Assembly: GCA_947479075.1 (NCBI GenBank)
Contig: CANJZR010000051.1
Span: 1-12,167, forward strand
Origin: Planctomycetaceae bacterium
GTDB taxonomy: Bacteria > Planctomycetota > Planctomycetia > Planctomycetales > Planctomycetaceae
Length of the DNA: 12,167 bases
Direction: 5' to 3'
Below, one piece after another: positions 4,959-11,796 of this stretch. Position numbers and translations under genes: made by a program. Under the pieces are notes generated by a model. The model was not told where the DNA came from and did not search any database. It was given only the letters and a program-made list of their open reading frames with translations. How positions within the stretch are numbered: the first letter of the stretch is position 1; each line of letters starts with the position of its first letter.

Positions 4959-7349
4959 TCACTTCAAATCAAACGTCACCTTCTCGATCTTCCCGGTGAA
5001 GGTGAATGGTAGTTCGTAGGTGAACTCCACCGCCGAGCCGAGGTCGGTGCCGATGTCCAGCCCCTCGCTGAGCGAGAACTGATTGGGAATCGACCGCGGC
5101 AGCTTTCCTTCGCCCACTTTTTTACCGTTGGCGCTGAGTGTTACCGTCGCGCCCTTGCCGAGTTCACCGGGTTTGCCTTCGTAGGCGATTTCGGCCACCA
5201 AAGACACTTTTCCCTTCGGCAGCGGGTCGGACGTGGTGGTGAACCGCTCCAGCGCGAGCAGGTTGTACACGAAGTGCGCCTTGCCGTCGCGCAGGTACAA
5301 CCCGTACCCCCCCGTCAAGCCCCCCTGGGTGATCACCATCCCCTCGGCCCCCTTCTCTGGGATCTCGATCTCGGCCGTGATCGAGAATGACTTGTTCAGC
5401 ACTGGAGGGCTGGCCCCTTCCGGCAACCCGACCTGACCCGGGTAGTAGACGTATTGTTTCCGTTTGCCAGCCAGGCTCGGACGGCCCTGGAGTTCCGAGT
5501 TCAGCCGCTCGATGGTCCGCCAGTCGAGTGGCAGCACGTTGTATTTCTCGGCCTCCTTCCAGAACATGGCGTCAAGCTCCTTCACCTTGTCCGGATACTT
5601 GGCGGCGACGTTGTCGCCCTGGGAGAAATCCTTCTCGACGTGGTACAGTTCCCACTTGGCGGTCAGTGGGGTGGCGTCTGCGGGCGTGGGCAACCAGGGG
5701 GCGCTGATGCGGCTCGCCGCGACCCAGCCGTCGTGGTAGATCGCCCGGTTGGCACCGAGCTCGAAGTACTGCGTCTTGTGGACCTCGGAGGTGTCCTTAT
5801 CGGTGATGCTCTTCAGGAAGCTCACCCCGTCCATCGGCTTCTGCTTCGCTCCGTTGAGCATCTCCGGCGGCGTGATGCCGATGGCGTCGTAGAGCGTCGG
5901 CACGATGTCGATGGTGTGCAGGAACTGGTTTCGCACGCCGCCCTTGTCCTTCATCTTCGCCGGCCACGAGACGACCATCGGGTTGCGTGTCCCTCCGAAG
6001 TGGCTGGCCACCTGTTTGGTCCACTGGAACGGAGTATTCATGGCGTGTGCCCATTGGGACGGGAAGTGGTTGAACCACTTCGGTCCGCCCAGTTCGTCGA
6101 TGTGCTCCAGAGCGTCCTGCCACCGCTCAGGGTAGCCGTTGAAGTACAAGTTCTCGTTGAGGCAGCCCTCGAGACCGCCCTCGGCGCTGGCGCCGTTGTC
6201 GCCAGCAATGTAGACGAAGATCGTGTTGTCACCGCCCGGCATGGCGCGCACAGAATCAACGATCCGGCCCATGTGGTGGTCGACGTGGGCTGCGAAACCG
6301 GCGAACACTTCCATCATCCGAGCGTACACCTTCTTCTGGTCTGCGTTCAGCGTATCCCAGGCTGGCAGCCCCTCACTCCGTTCGGTGAGCTTGGCGTCAG
6401 CCGGGATCATGCCGAGTTTCTTCTGGCGGGCGAACGTCTCCTCGCGGTACTTGTCCCAACCGCCATCGTACTGGCCCTTGAACTTGTCGATCCATTCCTT
6501 CGGAGCGTGGTGCGGGGCGTGGTTCGCCCCCGGGGCCACATACAGAAAGAACGGGGCGTCCGGTGAGATGCTGGTGACCTTGCGGGTCCAAGCGATGGCC
6601 TTGTCCGCCATGTCCTCGGTCAGGTGGTAGTTCGGGTCGCTGCTCTTCGGGACGAGATTGCGGTTCTCGACTAGCACCGGATTCCACTGGTCGGCGTCCC
6701 CGCCGTTGAACCCGTAGAAGTAGTCGAACCCCAGGCCGTTGGCCCAGCGGTCGAACGGTCCGGCGGCGCTCGTCTCCCACGCTGGGGTGTTGTGGTTCTT
6801 GCCAATCCACGCGGTCATGTACCCGTTCTGGCGGAGCACCTCGCCGACCGTCCCGCAACTCCGCGGGATCACACTGGTGTACCCCTCGTACCCGGTGGCC
6901 GCCTCGGTGATGACGCCGTTCGAGGAAACGTGGTGGTTGCGGCCGGTGATGAGCGCCGCCCGCGTCGGGCTGCACAGCGCGGTGGTGTGAAACCGGATGT
7001 ACTTCTGCCCTTCGGCGGCCAGTTTGTCCATCGTCGGTGACGGCACTCCGCCGCCGAACGTCGAGTACTGGCCGAAGCCGGTGTCGTCCAGCAGGATGAG
7101 CACCACGTTCGGGGCCCCCTTCGGAGCCTTCACCGGCTGCGGGAATTGCGGCGGATCGGAGTCCTTGTAGGTCTTGCCGACCTTGCCCTTGAACTCGAAG
7201 TCCGGCCGAGGGAGCACCTTCGGGGTGCCGACGTCGCTTGTCGAAGTCTTTGGCTCCTGAGCGCCCAACTGCGATACTGTCAAGCACCATCCCAACGAAA
7301 TACACCCTGCCAATACTGCGATACCCCGAAGGCTTCTTATTCTGGACAT
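4959..7349 (-). CDS. Large exported arylsulfatase, sulfatase 2
   Basis: This 796-residue protein has a signal peptide (about 8-30, ending SQLGAQ), a proline-rich lead, then the sulfatase domain from PNVVLILLDDTGFGQ. D88 and D89 are expected calcium ligands. The signature ALCSPTRAALITGR gives C126-x-P128-x-R130, the formylglycine motif. K184 and H186 (GKNHN), H277 (GANHAPHHAP), D384 and N385 (AGDNGAS) and K445 complete the active site as known from Pseudomonas AtsA-like enzymes. Residues from about 630 form a beta-rich C-terminal module, typical of the 750-800-residue arylsulfatases, ending FTFTGKIEKVTFDLK. It is intact. The ATG at 7349 has only a weak purine-rich AAGAGAG upstream. By eye it is much richer in G and C, especially at third codon positions, than sulfatase 1 and the flanking genes, which hints at a separate origin. 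A partial copy of its 3' end lies at 10231-10430. Confidence 0.95.
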   Translation of the reverse strand: MSRIRSLRGIAVLAGCISLGWCLTVSQLGAQEPKTSTSDVGTPKVLPRPDFEFKGKVGKTYKDSDPPQFPQPVKAPKGAPNVVLILLDDTGFGQYSTFGGGVPSPTMDKLAAEGQKYIRFHTTALCSPTRAALITGRNHHVSSNGVITEAATGYEGYTSVIPRSCGTVGEVLRQNGYMTAWIGKNHNTPAWETSAAGPFDRWANGLGFDYFYGFNGGDADQWNPVLVENRNLVPKSSDPNYHLTEDMADKAIAWTRKVTSISPDAPFFLYVAPGANHAPHHAPKEWIDKFKGQYDGGWDKYREETFARQKKLGMIPADAKLTERSEGLPAWDTLNADQKKVYARMMEVFAGFAAHVDHHMGRIVDSVRAMPGGDNTIFVYIAGDNGASAEGGLEGCLNENLYFNGYPERWQDALEHIDELGGPKWFNHFPSQWAHAMNTPFQWTKQVASHFGGTRNPMVVSWPAKMKDKGGVRNQFLHTIDIVPTLYDAIGITPPEMLNGAKQKPMDGVSFLKSITDKDTSEVHKTQYFELGANRAIYHDGWVAASRISAPWLPTPADATPLTAKWELYHVEKDFSQGDNVAAKYPDKVKELDAMFWKEAEKYNVLPLDWRTIERLNSELQGRPSLAGKRKQYVYYPGQVGLPEGASPPVLNKSFSITAEIEIPEKGAEGMVITQGGLTGGYGLYLRDGKAHFVYNLLALERFTTTSDPLPKGKVSLVAEIAYEGKPGELGKGATVTLSANGKKVGEGKLPRSIPNQFSLSEGLDIGTDLGSAVEFTYELPFTFTGKIEKVTFDLK

Positions 7350-7409
7350 TGTGTTTCTCTCTTTCTTGTGGTTACGTTCAAAATATTTTAAATCTGAATA
7401 TCGGCCAAT

Positions 7410-8014
7410 TCAACGATCTGATTCCGCTAACCTTTCTGCAAGTTTATCTTTGGCAACTTCGATCTTGTTTTTCACGACATGAACTGTGCGTTTCCAGGTG
7501 ATCGCCAAGGCAACAAAGGCCATGCCAGTCGATAATAAATTGACACCAACCAATATTCCCACGGCCCACAAACCTGAAACCGGCCATTGCCGCCAAATCA
7601 GGATTCCCAGAATCAAATCTAGCGCACCACTCATCAGTAGCGCAATCCAACCAGGCACCGGTCGATAAGAAAACGATGAGACAACCTTCCAGACTCCTTC
7701 GACGGCATAGAAAATCGCCAAAACAAGCGAAAGTGCAGCCATGCCGTAGAATGGATGGGCCATAACGGTCCCCCCGCCCACCGCCGCGATTCCGCCTTGA
7801 ATCAGACTCGCCATTTTTTTTGTCGCCAAGATTCTGCCTGCCAGCACGCCATTAACTGAATCAGGCCGGTGATCAGTAGCAAACCCCCGACGAGATAAAC
7901 AAGGGCGCTCCCCGCAAACGCCGGGGAGATCATTGAGCCAACGCCCAGCAAGATCAGGATCACACCCGCGACATGTAATCAGTTTCCCCTAGGGGGTTTC
8001 AGCTCAGTCATCAT
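7410..8014 (-). pseudogene. HdeD/DUF308-like membrane protein gene with an in-frame TGA and a frameshift at an A8 run
   Basis: HdeD-family proteins are six-helix inner-membrane proteins of about 190-200 residues; E. coli HdeD is linked to acid resistance. The C-terminal 130 residues are open in one frame (from about 7820): GIAAVGGGTVMAHPFYGMA, then FYAVEGVWKVV, GALDLILGILIW and a charged tail AKDKLAERLAESDR. The N-terminal helices lie in another frame from ATG 8014, which follows AGGGA six bases upstream: MMTELKPPRGN, then TGA (7981-7979) where the family usually has tryptophan, then VAGVILILLGVGSMISPAFAG and LVGGLLLITGLIQL. The two halves join at a run of eight A in the coding strand (7821-7814); nine A would restore the frame. 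Internal GTG or TTG starts might still yield the C-terminal part. Confidence 0.75.
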
Positions 8015-8069
8015 TTGAATCCCTGTTCAAAAAGAGTTTCAAGTCTAGTTGTTTTGCTCTACGAGAGAC

Positions 8070-8081
8070 TGTCAGTTGACA
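8070..8081. promoter_or_regulatory. Operator-like palindrome upstream of the HdeD-like gene
   Basis: TGTCA-GT-TGACA is a perfect 5+5 palindrome with a two-base centre, 56 bases before the HdeD-like start and about 80 bases past the DUF2252 stop. Such short dyads can be regulator-binding sites, but a single copy of this length also occurs by chance. No clear -35/-10 pair flanks it. Confidence 0.2.
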
Positions 8082-8162
8082 AACATCGTTCATTCCTGAC
8101 CCCGCGGCTGAGTGGGCGAGACCCCGATAGCCAATATTCACTGGAATCGGTGGACTTCCCAA

Positions 8163-9581
8163 TTAGAGATCGCGTATGACATCGATCTGGCGCTCTTTAA
8201 TCGCCAAGTCTAATTGTGCATGGTCCGCCCATGTGCAGTCTGCGTAGCTGTCCGCATACCTGACCAAATGATCGTCGAATGTTTCATCCTCGCCGATGTA
8301 GCCACGTATCATCATCGCATCACCCGATCGGGCATGTGAGAATGCCAGTGTTTTACCGCACAATTCAGCGAAGATGGCCAGACGTGTCGGTCCCAACTCC
8401 TCGACGCAGATCTTCCCCTTGCCGTCCCATAGTTGGCGGAAATAGAAATCAACATTTTTGCCGTCGTTACCCTGCCACTGCGACCAACCTAGAAGCATAT
8501 CGCTGGTGGCCTGAATGAGCCGCTGTCCCTCCACAACACGTTGACCAGACTGCTTATAGATGCTTTTGCCAAGGTATTGTTCAAGAACAGATTGAGTCGC
8601 TTGCTTGAACTGGAGAAACAGCGGCGTCCTGTCATCCGACTCAAGAAGGACAATGAGGCATCGCGTACCAACGCTTCCCACTCCAACCACTTTTCGGACC
8701 ACGTCGACAAGTGAGAACTGGTCAACCAGCACCCGCCGATCAAGCGGAAGACTCTCTTTATACGACTCGAAGAATTGCGAGATCTCTTCCACGCTGCGAT
8801 CTGCCAGTTCGTCATCAATGCGGACGGTCCGTGGTGGATCCGGGACCAAGACGCGGCGACCATCAACCACTGCCGTGAGTTCATTCAGGGCCCGCATACT
8901 ATTCTTTCGAGCCGCTTTGGCGAGCACATCCTCTTTCCATCGGCGGTGTTTGCCGCCGTGTTGCGAGATTCTTTCCAGGGCCTCTTCCGCTCGGAAGCGA
9001 TAGTAAAAGAGGTCCAGCGGATTCAGTTCGGAGGCCGCGATGATGGATTCCCGATAAGCTCGCATGGCCGAGTGCGTAGCCGCCTGGCACTTCTTGGTAG
9101 AGAACCCGCGGATACGTGCCGCTACGGTAATGCTGGCCGCCAGCCTTTTGACATCCCATTCGAATGGCCCAGGCAGTGTTTCGTCAAAGTCATTGAGATC
9201 AAACACCGGCTTACGGTCCGGACAATTGAACCACCGGAAATTACCGAGGTGGGCGTCGCCGCAGAGTTCGACCCATAAATCGGTGCGTGGTCCTGCGGCG
9301 AGGTCACTGGCCTGAACCGCCGCCGCGCCCCGCAAATAAGTAAAGGGGCTGTAACTCATCCTTCCGAACCGGAGCGGAATGAGCTGTTGCACACGATTCT
9401 GTTCCAGGTTTTGCTTCTGAAGGATCATCAGCGGATCGACGCGTTTTGGTCCGACCGTTGTCACCGCATGCGACTCGAGTGGTATCGTTTCACGCTTCGA
9501 CCTGCCTTCGTCATATCGGTCTCGCGGGGAAGCACGAAAGTGTGCCAGGTAGGGATTGATGCCTTCGAGTTCAATGCTCAT
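8163..9581 (-). CDS. DUF2252 family protein (COG4320)
   Basis: This 472-residue protein is the normal length for the family, whose biochemical function is not established; members carry motifs resembling aminoglycoside-phosphotransferase-like kinases. The N-terminal part has RFGRMSYSPFTYLRGAAA (about 71-88), the core GDAHLGNFRWF (108-118), then PVFDLNDFDET (125-135) and GPFEWDVKRLAAS (138-150), the strongest family signatures. Further on are VVRKVVGVGSVGTRC and the terminal part SHARSGDAMMIRGYIG. All motifs are present and the frame is clean. There is no signal peptide or membrane segment, so it is probably cytoplasmic. The ATG at 9581 has AAGGA about 12 bases upstream, slightly far. It lies 77 bases behind the YqhA gene in the same direction, and no terminator is visible between them, so the two are likely co-transcribed. 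Confidence 0.93.
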   Translation of the reverse strand: MSIELEGINPYLAHFRASPRDRYDEGRSKRETIPLESHAVTTVGPKRVDPLMILQKQNLEQNRVQQLIPLRFGRMSYSPFTYLRGAAAVQASDLAAGPRTDLWVELCGDAHLGNFRWFNCPDRKPVFDLNDFDETLPGPFEWDVKRLAASITVAARIRGFSTKKCQAATHSAMRAYRESIIAASELNPLDLFYYRFRAEEALERISQHGGKHRRWKEDVLAKAARKNSMRALNELTAVVDGRRVLVPDPPRTVRIDDELADRSVEEISQFFESYKESLPLDRRVLVDQFSLVDVVRKVVGVGSVGTRCLIVLLESDDRTPLFLQFKQATQSVLEQYLGKSIYKQSGQRVVEGQRLIQATSDMLLGWSQWQGNDGKNVDFYFRQLWDGKGKICVEELGPTRLAIFAELCGKTLAFSHARSGDAMMIRGYIGEDETFDDHLVRYADSYADCTWADHAQLDLAIKERQIDVIRDL

Positions 9582-9658
9582 GGCAGAATGGATTCCTTGG
9601 TCAGACTCATGATTCTACAAATGACCATGCAGCGAATCGGCCAGGCCCCTGAATGACA

Positions 9659-10135
9659 CTATTGATCTGCCGGTGTGGAGAACCTGAGAAACAGACACAG
9701 CGCGCCAATGACCGCAGCCACCCCAACTCCACCTTGCAGCACCGCCAGAGCATCGACTGCTTCGGTGGCTTTGCCAAGAAAAGCGACCGCCATGGCCACC
9801 ACGACAACACCGATGATCTTATTCTCCAAGTCGGCAAGTTTTTCGATTTTGACTCGTTTGAGAATCTGTTCCTCTTCCTGACTGATGAACAACTTATAGA
9901 GGCCGACAGCCACGATATAGCTGATTGCCCCCACCAGAAACATGTCAATGGATTCGATGACCGTGAGCGTAAGTTGCTTGGCCCCCTTTGGGGAAAACTC
10001 ACCCTGGCTCAACAAGTTCCATCCCTGAGTCAGCACGACCCCCAGCCCCATGACGACGACACCGACCATGAGCAACAGAGAACCGACAACCGGTAGAATC
10101 AGTAAGTACCGACTGGCCACAAGGAGTTTTCTCAT
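9659..10135 (-). CDS. yqhA: YqhA family membrane protein (UPF0114)
   Basis: This 158-residue protein matches the size of E. coli YqhA (about 160). Predicted helices are at about 11-34, 63-82, 106-122 and 133-151. The segment VIESIDMFLVGAISYIVAVG (59-78) is the clearest family signature, followed by a charged cytoplasmic loop SQEEEQILKRVKIEKLADLE. Function in the inner membrane is unknown; the family is widespread and small. The ATG at 10135 has AAGGG ten bases upstream and the stop is TAG at 9661-9659. It is the first gene of a probable two-gene unit with DUF2252. The gene symbol follows the family name and is not an orthology claim. Confidence 0.9.
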   Translation of the reverse strand: MRKLLVASRYLLILPVVGSLLLMVGVVVMGLGVVLTQGWNLLSQGEFSPKGAKQLTLTVIESIDMFLVGAISYIVAVGLYKLFISQEEEQILKRVKIEKLADLENKIIGVVVVAMAVAFLGKATEAVDALAVLQGGVGVAAVIGALCLFLRFSTPADQ

Positions 10136-10191
10136 GCAGGGGACCCTTCAGTTCAATGCCAGAGGAACAGGAAAAACTGGTTGAAGGGGAG

Positions 10192-10210
10192 GCCCGTCGA
10201 CTCGTCGGGC
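10192..10210 (-). terminator. Weak hairpin behind the third-sulfatase remnant
   Basis: GCCCG (10192-10196) and CGGGC (10206-10210) form a five-base stem with a nine-base loop. On the minus strand it is followed by CTCCCCTTC, without a real T-tract. Its position about 20 bases after the remnant's stop codons suggests a relict terminator. Confidence 0.25.
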
Positions 10211-10230
10211 TTCCAGAGTTTACACGGACT

Positions 10231-10430
10231 TCATTTCAAACCAAACGTTACTTCAAATCAATGGTCACCTTCTCGATCTTCCCAGTAAAGCTAAACGGCA
10301 GTTCGTTGGTGAAGTCCACCTCCGAGCCGAGGTCGGTGCTGACGTCTGCCCCGTCCTCGCGAGAATGTTTGGGATTGCTCGCGACAAACTGCTCTCGCCT
10401 ACTTTTCGACCGTCAGCAATGAGCCCATGC
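10231..10430 (-). pseudogene. 3' end remnant of a third large arylsulfatase
   Basis: The nucleotide sequence closely follows the last 150 or so bases of sulfatase 2 (compare 4959-5135). Translated, one frame gives IADGRKVGESSLSRAIPN (sulfatase 2: SANGKKVGEGKLPRSIPN). After a shift near 10350 the next frame gives DVSTDLGSEVDFTNELPF, then FTGKIEKVTIDLK and TAA (10250-10248). Sulfatase 2 has DIGTDLGSAVEFTYELPF and FTGKIEKVTFDLK at the same place. Nothing of the catalytic domain is present. Immediately after, overlapping the TAA, another frame reads VTFGLK and TGA (10233-10231), which looks like a second copy of the very end. The remnant differs from sulfatase 2 at many bases, so it comes from a diverged paralogue rather than a recent duplicate. 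Confidence 0.82.
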
Positions 10431-10524
10431 TTTACTTCCACTCAACGACCACCTTACCGAGGGTTATGATATGTTTGACTCACCGCGCCCAATCGTAGCC
10501 TGACGGTGGACGGACGCGAGGCAT

Positions 10525-10667
10525 CTACTTGATTCTTGGAGTGCGAGGCTCTTTCTCCCGCTTCTCCACGTCCTCTTTCGTGACAGCAACGATCTTCTTC
10601 ATTGCCTTGTCAAATGCTGGCAAGGCGGTGAAGTGTCACGGTTCTGAGGGTTTTACTTCTTGGCCAT
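10525..10667 (-). pseudogene. Small basic ORF, broken, function unknown
   Basis: The last 32 codons (TTG at 10623 to TAG at 10527-10525) read LPAFDKAMKKIVAV, then TKEDVEKREKEPRTPRIK, a charged helical tail like those of short planctomycete proteins of about 50-60 residues, some of which sit in antitoxin-like positions. Upstream, ATG GCC AAG AAG at 10667 would give the typical MAKK start, but it runs into TAA (10655-10653), and the intervening sequence changes frame with a further TGA. If the lesions are real this is a pseudogene; otherwise a gene of about 47 codons. Its stop abuts an ATG (10524) opening a 14-codon frame MPRVRPPSGYDWAR. The right half overlaps the fading end of the transposase remnant. 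Confidence 0.4.
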
Positions 10668-10671
10668 TTTG

Positions 10672-11351
10672 TAATGAAGCCTGACGTGTGTTTTGCCAAT
10701 GACAAAACGTCTGACCACGTGGTGTCGTCAGCCGTGGGTGGTGTAAGCCACAATCGACGCGAGCCGATGTGAAGGAAGACCACCACATAGAGATTCACTT
10801 AGCCCTGCAGCGTCCAGATTGGCTTGGCCATAAAGCCACACTACCAGAGCGTTTCGGCATGGATACGGAGGAACTCCGTCCATGTCCCGCCGCCTCGTTC
10901 GGTGCCGGGAAAATCCCTTGTGCCTAGAGGACCGCCTTCACGGACTGCCGCGAGACACGCGTGTCGCCGAGCTTGCGAAGCTCTCCCAGAATGCGGGTGT
11001 AGTCCCAGCTGTTCTCGCGAGCGAGCCGCAGGACGAGTTTGCGAATACCACTGGAAGCGCGGGGACGCCCGGTTCGATACGGCGGCTGGTTGTGAGTGAT
11101 GAGTATTGTTTCCACCTCTCGCACCCACCCGCGAAAAGTGTCATAACCCATGATTGAGACGAGCCACCGTAGCTGCGAGCCGAAGTCACGTGCGTGCGTC
11201 AGGAGCCGATTTCTCTCGGCCTTCGTTACCATGATCCGATTCGGCAACCGTGAAAGCAAGACGCGGTTCTCCCTCCGCAGCAACACGAGCTGCCGGGCCA
11301 GCTCTTGATGAGTGAGTGACGCAAGCAAGACCAACAGAGGACGAAGGTCAT
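10672..11351 (-). pseudogene. Decayed transposase with rve-type integrase core
   Basis: The longest open part (11334-10924) has LARQLVLLRRENRVLLSRLP followed by VTKAERNRLL and the helix-turn-helix-like LVLRLARENSWDYTRILGEL, then VSRQSVKAVL, the usual N-terminal half of planctomycete integrase-core transposases. After a frameshift near 10930 the next frame gives GTERGGGTWTEFLRIHAETLW, then TAG (10843-10841), CGFMAKPIWTLQG, TAA (10801-10799), and VNLYVVVFLHIGSRRLWLT. Family members normally read WACDFF here, so the first catalytic aspartate has become glycine. The likely original start ATG (11351), with GAGGGG six bases upstream, is out of frame with the body. The rest of the catalytic domain is missing. 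I see no terminal inverted repeats. Confidence 0.8.
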
Positions 11352-11730
11352 AGGATGCCCCTCAAGGCAAGAGCCAGTCGTCATTACCCCACTCAACCAT
11401 ATACGCTTGCAGTCGATTGTGTCGGCGGAATCGGAACGATTGGCCACTTCGGAGGAAGTCACATCGAATGATGACTGACTACTCTTTGGCATTCAGAGGG
11501 TTCGCGACTTCAAACCAGCCTACGGTTCATCGGGCTGGCAGAGCCTCTCGCAGGGGCTTCAAGAGTGTCCAGTCAAGAATTGCTGCCCGCTTCCAAAAAG
11601 CCGGATTGTATCTCCGCAGGTATCTCGGCTTATATCGTTTGGGGAAGCAAATGAACTGTATCTCTGAATTCCAGTGTAAATCATTGCACTCATTGAATTT
11701 GCAATTCAGGGATATTCGCTATTCTCCATG
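11352..11730. other. Gene-poor stretch upstream of the transposase remnant
   Basis: Frames on both strands look unstructured. A minus-strand frame without a start (about 11700-11537, including YLRRYNPAFWKRAAILDW and LLKPLREALPAR) is open for more than 50 codons, but I recognise nothing in it. A 6-base inverted repeat CCAGCC/GGCTGG lies near 11518-11541. The left end of the insertion element should lie somewhere here. Confidence 0.35.
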
Positions 11731-11732
11731 TG

Positions 11733-11760
11733 CCTCCGCTTCGCTGACGCTTCGGGTTGG
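11733..11760. repeat. Planctomycete-type dispersed intergenic motif
   Basis: The stretch contains CGCTTCG-CTGA-CGCTTCGGGTT, an internal direct repeat of CGCTTCG. The string CGCTGACGCTTCGGGTT resembles an intergenic motif that I recall as frequent in planctomycete genomes. Only one clear copy is present here, so this rests on memory and not on repetition in the window. Confidence 0.3.
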
Positions 11761-11796
11761 TAAAGTAAGCGTATTTGGCGTCAGCCATGCCGATGC

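Noticed and set aside
4516..4962. 148-codon minus frame starting by overlap with the sulfatase 2 stop
   Set aside because: Its first part is the terminator hairpin and its last part is the PQQ-like fragment read in the wrong frame. A short hydrophobic patch in the middle is not enough.
5454..6566. 370-codon open frame on the plus strand
   Set aside because: It lies wholly antisense to sulfatase 2, which has every catalytic motif. Long antisense frames are expected in GC3-rich genes, and the translation is valine/arginine-rich without domain features.
6397..7305. 302-codon minus-strand frame overlapping sulfatase 2
   Set aside because: Same strand, shifted frame. The product is an arginine, glycine and proline-rich run typical of a shadow in GC-rich coding DNA.
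7979..7981. TGA reassigned to tryptophan, explaining the stop in the HdeD-like gene
   Set aside because: Intact genes here use TGG for tryptophan and end in TGA (944-946, 1687-1689, 4959-4961), and other broken genes carry TAA and TAG. A recoded genome does not fit.
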